From contig CM060199.1 in the NCBI GenBank assembly GCA_030562195.1, positions 27,734,338-27,798,337 of the forward strand: a stretch of DNA of 64,000 nt, written 5' to 3'. Origin of the DNA: Nipponacmea schrenckii (Eukaryota > Mollusca > Gastropoda > Lottiidae). Position 1 is the first letter of the stretch. Each line of letters starts with the position of its first letter. The position numbers and the translations under genes are program-made. Below, piece by piece: positions 58,861 to 64,000 of this stretch. A model generated the notes under the pieces. It worked only from the letters and a program-made list of their open reading frames with translations, was not told where the DNA came from and ran no database searches.

Positions 58861-61733
58861 ACCCCTGGCCTAATCTGTTTGAATATTATAAACAATTCAT
58901 TTGCTTTTTAAAGGATGTTCGTTCTATGAACACGGCAATTGGTTCTCTGCCTACGCAAGCTGACGTTGATGAGCTTAAGTATGTGGTATACCCGTACAGT
59001 ATTCTGTTGACCTTTTTTTTTATAGATTTATATAATTTGAAGAAAATAAGTGTGATTAATTAAACTTATTTTTTTTTATTCAACTGGCGGCTTTCGAGTC
59101 ATAAATCTAAAAGATACTAGTATACTAGACTATAATTATTAGTTATAATTTATATAATTATCACTATGTGAACTATAATTACCTTTTACATGAAACCATA
59201 GCCATTATAAAACAATACAAATAGTATGACGTCCAATGATATTCTAAACACTGCAGGCATATTACTTAATATCATTGATACACCTGAAAACATATTACAT
59301 TTAAAAAGTATTTTAGGAAGATGGGTCGAATTGTCCATATTAAGCATTCGTGTCCACTTGGAACGTTCGGATTTCTCACAAATCTTAAACAAAGTGACAA
59401 ACTTTGTTGTAGAGTGTAGAGTTTATCGTTGTCCAGGGGAAAATAGAAAGACTAAATCGATGTCACAGTAGTTATCGCTGACGTATTGTTATAAGATATA
59501 TGATATAGTTTCAACCTTGAGAATTGCTCACATTTCAAATCAGAAATCACATGAGAGTCATATAATTCTCTAAACCTTACTTCTTCAAGGCATATTTTTT
59601 TAGCCTTAAAAATACATCATAAAAACACAATTTGTTTATGAGAACCAAGATAATTTTCAAATGGTTGTCATAAAACAAAGGTTCAGTGATATGTTGACTT
59701 GTGAAATGCAACTGTAAATGTTAAACTTCTCTTTGTTTAACTAACTGTTCGATATCAATTCATAAAAAGGCATCCATATAATCTCATTAAGAAGATCCTC
59801 AGATGTAAGTCTTTGGAGTGAGATTCAAAGAGCAATAAACCAAAAGACTGGAAATTATCACAAGTGAATTGATCAAGCATATAATGTAGACGATAGAGGT
59901 ATTGGTTGTTAATTACTGATAATTGTTTATCTATGCATAGGATAAAATGAAATTATCACCGTTTCGGTTCAGTTTCTCTGTGAAACAGATGGGTCAAAAC
60001 GTATTTAGATCGTATACCTACTATATAACTAATAGTATTTTAAAGCAAACAGCACTGTATATAAATGTAGAAATGTTAATGTTACCAGACTCCCAAATAA
60101 GAACCCATTCTTCACCAAAAAGAATGTGTCGAATGGAATTTCTACGCAAAAGCAAGAATATCACTTTTACTCTTATTAATACCTCTACCAAATTGATAAA
60201 TCAATATATTTTATATTCTATTTGTGTCTTTGTCATTGAAATGAATTACTCATTACTCAACAACTTAGATATCGATACAAAGACAAAAACGAAATGAATT
60301 CAGTAACCTGTTATCCCAGTGAATTGTGTAAATGAAATAATGTTTGACCTACTTTGGTATATATAGAATGGACATTTTTGAGAATATATATTATATGCGT
60401 GAGCTTTTCGAAATAAGTGCAAAACTCATACGCTGCATCCGATAAACTTTTCTTTGAAAGTAAACAGCTAACGTGAGAGTAACTGACGCTGGCTAAACCC
60501 TTGCCGATAGTATAGAATGATATAACCATCATAAGCCAGATCTAACCATCAACTATGAAAGTTGATGGCGTTCTGCAACAGATTCAGCTTTCTGGAAACT
60601 GTGGAAAATTTCCTACTCTCAAAACTTACATTAATCATTGCCATTAAAAAGATGGTTTATCGACATCGTCGTGTGTAGCTTATCCATAGGCCCCACATGA
60701 AACGAGCAGAATCTAGAATTTTAATCCTTTGTAATTCAGTCGTTGTGTAGCTCGTAATATAGAACAATTTATATCATACCATAATAGTTGTATGTTGTCA
60801 GAACGTACAATATAGGGATCTTCATCTACCGTTGGTTTCATTTGGATTACAGAAGACTTATCTTGTGCCAAGCGTGGGCAATCTGCTGGCTTGTTACTAG
60901 TAGCCTATGCACGATATTTCGTATGTCAACGGAATTAGTCTTTTTGAATGAAAACTGATTTTGCTGCGAATACAGTATATGGTACTTTTCTATAGGTAAT
61001 TGTAGACCTGTATACATGTACTTCTATTTCAGAAAAATGATCTTGGAATGGTCGAAAATGGTGGCTTTAATCAGGCTTATAACAGACTTTATTATTGGAT
61101 TTATTTCAGAAATTCAATCAAGTGGTAAATTGTTCTGAGATACTATTATTGAAATGGACATCAAAGGTCAGTGGTGTGAGAAAACCACAGCATCGCAATG
61201 TTATTATACCTCATGATCAATAAGTTAACTTTCTTTTCTCACGCAATCTAATTTAATCATGTTTTCTCTTGCTTTCTCTATTTCAGATTGCATTGAGTAG
61301 TAAATCTGGTGAAAATATCTTTAGTTACAATGAACAGCTGGTGTATCAATCAATAAAAAATCGAACAGTGAATTGTTTAGACTGCCTGTAACTTAAACTT
61401 AACTGTGCTGACATACATTTTCTTTCGGGGGCTTTTAAAGTTGAAGCTGATCCAGGATCAATGCACCTTTACTGATTACCATTGGTATATTGAGTTATTT
61501 AAATTTTACCTGTTGCACTTTTTGCTAGTGCTGTGTTCGAGAACAGGCGCATTTTTTCTGCCAATATATAGTGTAACTGGAATATGTTGCTTTCTGTGAC
61601 GGTCGTGTTCTGACTGGGATTAATTGTTTTCAAATCAATGGTAAAATGAGGTCTGTTGTTGTTTTGCTTCTCATCATTCGAAAATTAATTAACTAATGCG
61701 GTATAGATTTTAATTATATATATCTATGGCAGC
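58861..61733. other. Intergenic and 5' flank of the last gene
   Basis: No convincing coding exon. Open frames near 59226-59471 and 59947-60297 have no domain or splice support. Acceptor-like CTATTTCAG at 61278-61286 and another near 61024-61032 may belong to 5' UTR exons of the gene starting at 61734. Confidence 0.35.
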
Positions 61734-64000
61734 ATGGATGCTGCAAGTATAACATGGCTGGTATTTCTTGCTATATTTGGAGTGATGTTTGTTGTTACGT
61801 GTATCATATCGTCCATAAAAGCAGTAAAGTAAGTTCTCTTAATTTACCTAATCCAATCTAAGTTGTAATTAATGCAATTAATATAAGATAGCTTGCCAGG
61901 CAAGGTAACATACACCCACTGGCAGCATTGAATTTGAAAAATAAATAGAGCAATAACTCAAAAACATTCACTGAATTAATATTGAAGTTAAGGGCAAAAA
62001 CTAAAAAACTGTTCATGGAAAATTGTCAAATTAGAACTTGACCACCATCTTATCTATTTCAATACTCATACCAAGTTTCATCAAATCTATTAAAAAATTG
62101 TAGCTTATTTTACTAAGTCAAGGGCAATAACCCAAAAACCATTTGTTTAAAAAAGTCAGAAATTCAATCTTGACTAATGTCTTATCAATTCTGATGCTTA
62201 CACCAAGTTCCATCAAAATCCTTTGAAAATCACAACCACAATAGAATTTTGACGCAATTTTACTAAGTCAAGGGCAATAATTAAAACAATTCATTGAAAA
62301 ACTGTCAAATTCAAACTTGACTGAGGCCTAATCAATTCCAATGCTCACACCAAGTTTCATCAACATCCTCTGAAAATTGGAGGATTTATTTTATCGAAAC
62401 TAAAATTTTGACAAGATTTTTTTAAGTCAAGGGCAATAACTCAAAAACCTTTCATGCGATAATTTCCATTTTTGAACTTGACCGAGATATCATCAATATA
62501 TACGTATATACCAAGTTTCATCAAGATCAGATAAAAACTGTAGCTTCTATTGTGAATACAACCCGAATTTGACGCGTTTTTACTAAGTCAAGGGCAATAA
62601 CTCAAAAACCATTAATGCGATAATTTCCATTTTCGAACTTGATCGAGATATCCTTAATATATACATGTATACCAAGTTTCATTAAGATCGGATAAAAACT
62701 GTAGCCTCTATTGTGGATACAACCCAAATTTGACACGTTTTTACTAAGTCAAGGGCGATAACTCAAAAACCGCTCATGCGATTATTTCTATTTTTGAACT
62801 TGACCGAGATATCATCAATATATACATGTATACCAAGTTTCATTAAGATCGGATAAAAACTGTAGCCTCTATTGTGGATACAACCCATATTTGACACGTT
62901 TTTACCAAGTCAAGTGCAATAACTCAAAAACCGTTCATGCTATAATTTCCATTTTGGAACTTGACCGAGATATCATCAATATATACATGTATACCAAGTT
63001 TCATTAAGATCGGATAAAAACTGTAGCCTCTATCGTGGATACAACAAATGTGGACGGACGGACGGACGGACGGACGGACGGACGGACAGGGGCTACGGCA
63101 ATATACGTCCACATTTCCATGTGGGCGTATAAAAATGAATACTCTTGAGGTGTGAATCCTTAATATTAATACGAATACAGATGTATATGTAAATTATGAT
63201 GATCGTTCAATTGTTACCCAATGCGATTCAGTTCTAAATGACAAACTAATATACGTATGAATGCACATATTTTCTCATCCAAGGAGCTGTTAGAGGCATG
63301 ATATTGATATTTTGCTGTATCAATGTCAGAAAATCTAAATAAAGTGCTTTTTATGAAAATCTTAACCGAATGTGCTGAATATTACCTTAAATCTCCTTGA
63401 ATATATTACGTAGGCGTAAATTTAGACTTATCAGATTTTGTCATCACGTGTAGACAATCCAATTAATTCAATCAATAAAACATGAACTCACATATATTCC
63501 GTTTCATTTCAGGGACAGACGAATTATAAAAGAGAAGATAGCAGCCAAACATGCAGCAAGAATTATTTTAAACAAACCATCAGTGTTAGGTTATTCACGT
63601 CAGTTATCAAGGTCATCTGACGATGTTCTTTCACCTGTTATCAGTTCAGGAGGAGGTCTTATCGCTGAAAGAATGCGAAAAGAACAACAACGAAGGCAAC
63701 AAAATAAATCACCCACCAGAAAATTTGAAAACATTACAGCCGATCCTCGTTCCGAAAACAGGGTCGAGCGCCGCCAGTATTTAGAACGTAGTATTCGGCG
63801 GAAATCGGGAGATTATGATAATTTGGATTATTTAGAACTTCAAAATAACAAATCGAAGAAAAATGATCCATATTATAATTACTTTTCACCACCTCGATCT
63901 GGTAGCAATCTGTACGTTGATCGTCGCTGGAACGAAACGAAAGTTAATGACCATACAACGTTTACAACGCGATCAACAACGGACGTGAGAAAGGCAGCGA
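61734..64000 (+). CDS. Unrecognised single-span membrane protein, 3' end beyond the window
   Basis: Coding exon 1 is 61734-61828 (donor AA|GTAAGT). Exon 2 starts at 63513 (acceptor TTTCAG) and is still open at 64000. The visible protein has 194 residues. Residues 1-5 are short and polar. Residues 6-27 form one transmembrane helix (TWLVFLAIFGVMFVVTCIIS). A long basic, polar tail follows (KDRRIIKEKIAAKHAARII, then Ser/Arg/Gln/Asn/Tyr-rich). The short acidic N-terminus and positive charge after the helix predict a cytoplasmic tail (type III). Motifs such as YLERSIRRKSGDYDNLDYLE and YYNYF could be phosphorylation or adaptor sites. No family recognised. Another ATG 9 bp upstream stops after eight codons. 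The intron holds the 161-bp tandem-repeat element. Confidence 0.68.
61890..63130 (+). mobile_element. Tandem-repeat element with about seven 161-bp units and GGAC run
   Basis: The left end is GATAGCTTGCCAGGCAAGG. Units of 150-161 bp follow; the landmark TACTAAGTCAAGGGCAATAA falls near 62111, 62261, 62420, 62581, 62742 and 62903. The last three units are the most alike. Then come a (GGAC)n run at about 63052-63087 and the end TACGTCCACATTTCCATGTGGGCGTA, an imperfect hairpin. Copies at 58380-58860 and, inverted, 26733-28420 share both ends or internal units. It is non-autonomous; the class is not assigned. Confidence 0.78.
63052..63087. repeat. (GGAC)n microsatellite
   Basis: About eight perfect GGAC units near the 3' end of the tandem-repeat element. 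Confidence 0.92.

Noticed and set aside
59226..59471. 81-codon open frame on the plus strand
   Set aside because: No splice sites, domain or coding bias; within chance length for AT-rich DNA.
59947..60297. 116-codon open frame on the plus strand
   Set aside because: Composition follows the AT-rich background and no domain is visible. Chance frame most likely.
62924..63112. Open frame with PSVRPSVRPSV repeats on the minus strand
   Set aside because: It is the complement of the (GGAC)n run within a repeat element, not a protein gene.

Overview
The window is AT-rich animal nuclear DNA: multi-exon genes with GT-AG introns, bilaterian orthologues, a tRNA-derived SINE, hAT, L1-like and CR1/L2-like transposon copies, MITEs and several tandem arrays. 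It most resembles an invertebrate, probably a mollusc (inferred from TE style and gene character, not proven). No prokaryotic operon, CRISPR array, virus or toxin gene was seen.

Layout. 0.5-1.6 kb (minus): a two-exon gene for a 105-residue, single-span, probably mitochondrial protein. 2.2-4.3 kb (plus): a five-exon LYPLAL1-type serine hydrolase. 4.8-17.7 kb (plus): a 23-exon, 837-residue coiled-coil protein resembling CCDC175. Its introns hold an hAT element with 8-bp target duplication, a SINE with 13-bp target duplication, an inverted repeat pair and a minisatellite grown from the end of one of its own exons. 19.05-23.28 kb (minus): a complete 14-exon SNX6-type sorting nexin (406 residues), tail to tail with the coiled-coil gene. 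23.6-26.3 kb: a broken non-LTR retrotransposon. 26.7-29.6 kb: nested repeats. 29.8-30.6 kb (minus): MRPL14, mitochondrial ribosomal protein uL14m. 34.45-35.86 kb (minus): an intronless rhodopsin-type GPCR. 36-61.7 kb: a long gene-poor tract with satellites, including a 42-bp minisatellite whose period keeps a Tyr-rich frame open. 61.7-64 kb (plus): the first two coding exons of an unrecognised single-span membrane protein that runs off the end.

The genes do not form one pathway. They are ordinary housekeeping, ciliary/sperm-type and receptor genes. The most unusual signals are structural: the exon-plus-splice-donor minisatellite at 13.15-14.1 kb, a duplicated splice acceptor in SNX6, a TFE/MITF-type E-box at the SNX6 start, hairpin MITEs, a 34-bp perfect palindrome inside the 42-bp array, and an excess of the palindrome TAGGCCTA. 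Exon borders were read by eye from splice consensus and frame continuity; they were not checked against transcripts.
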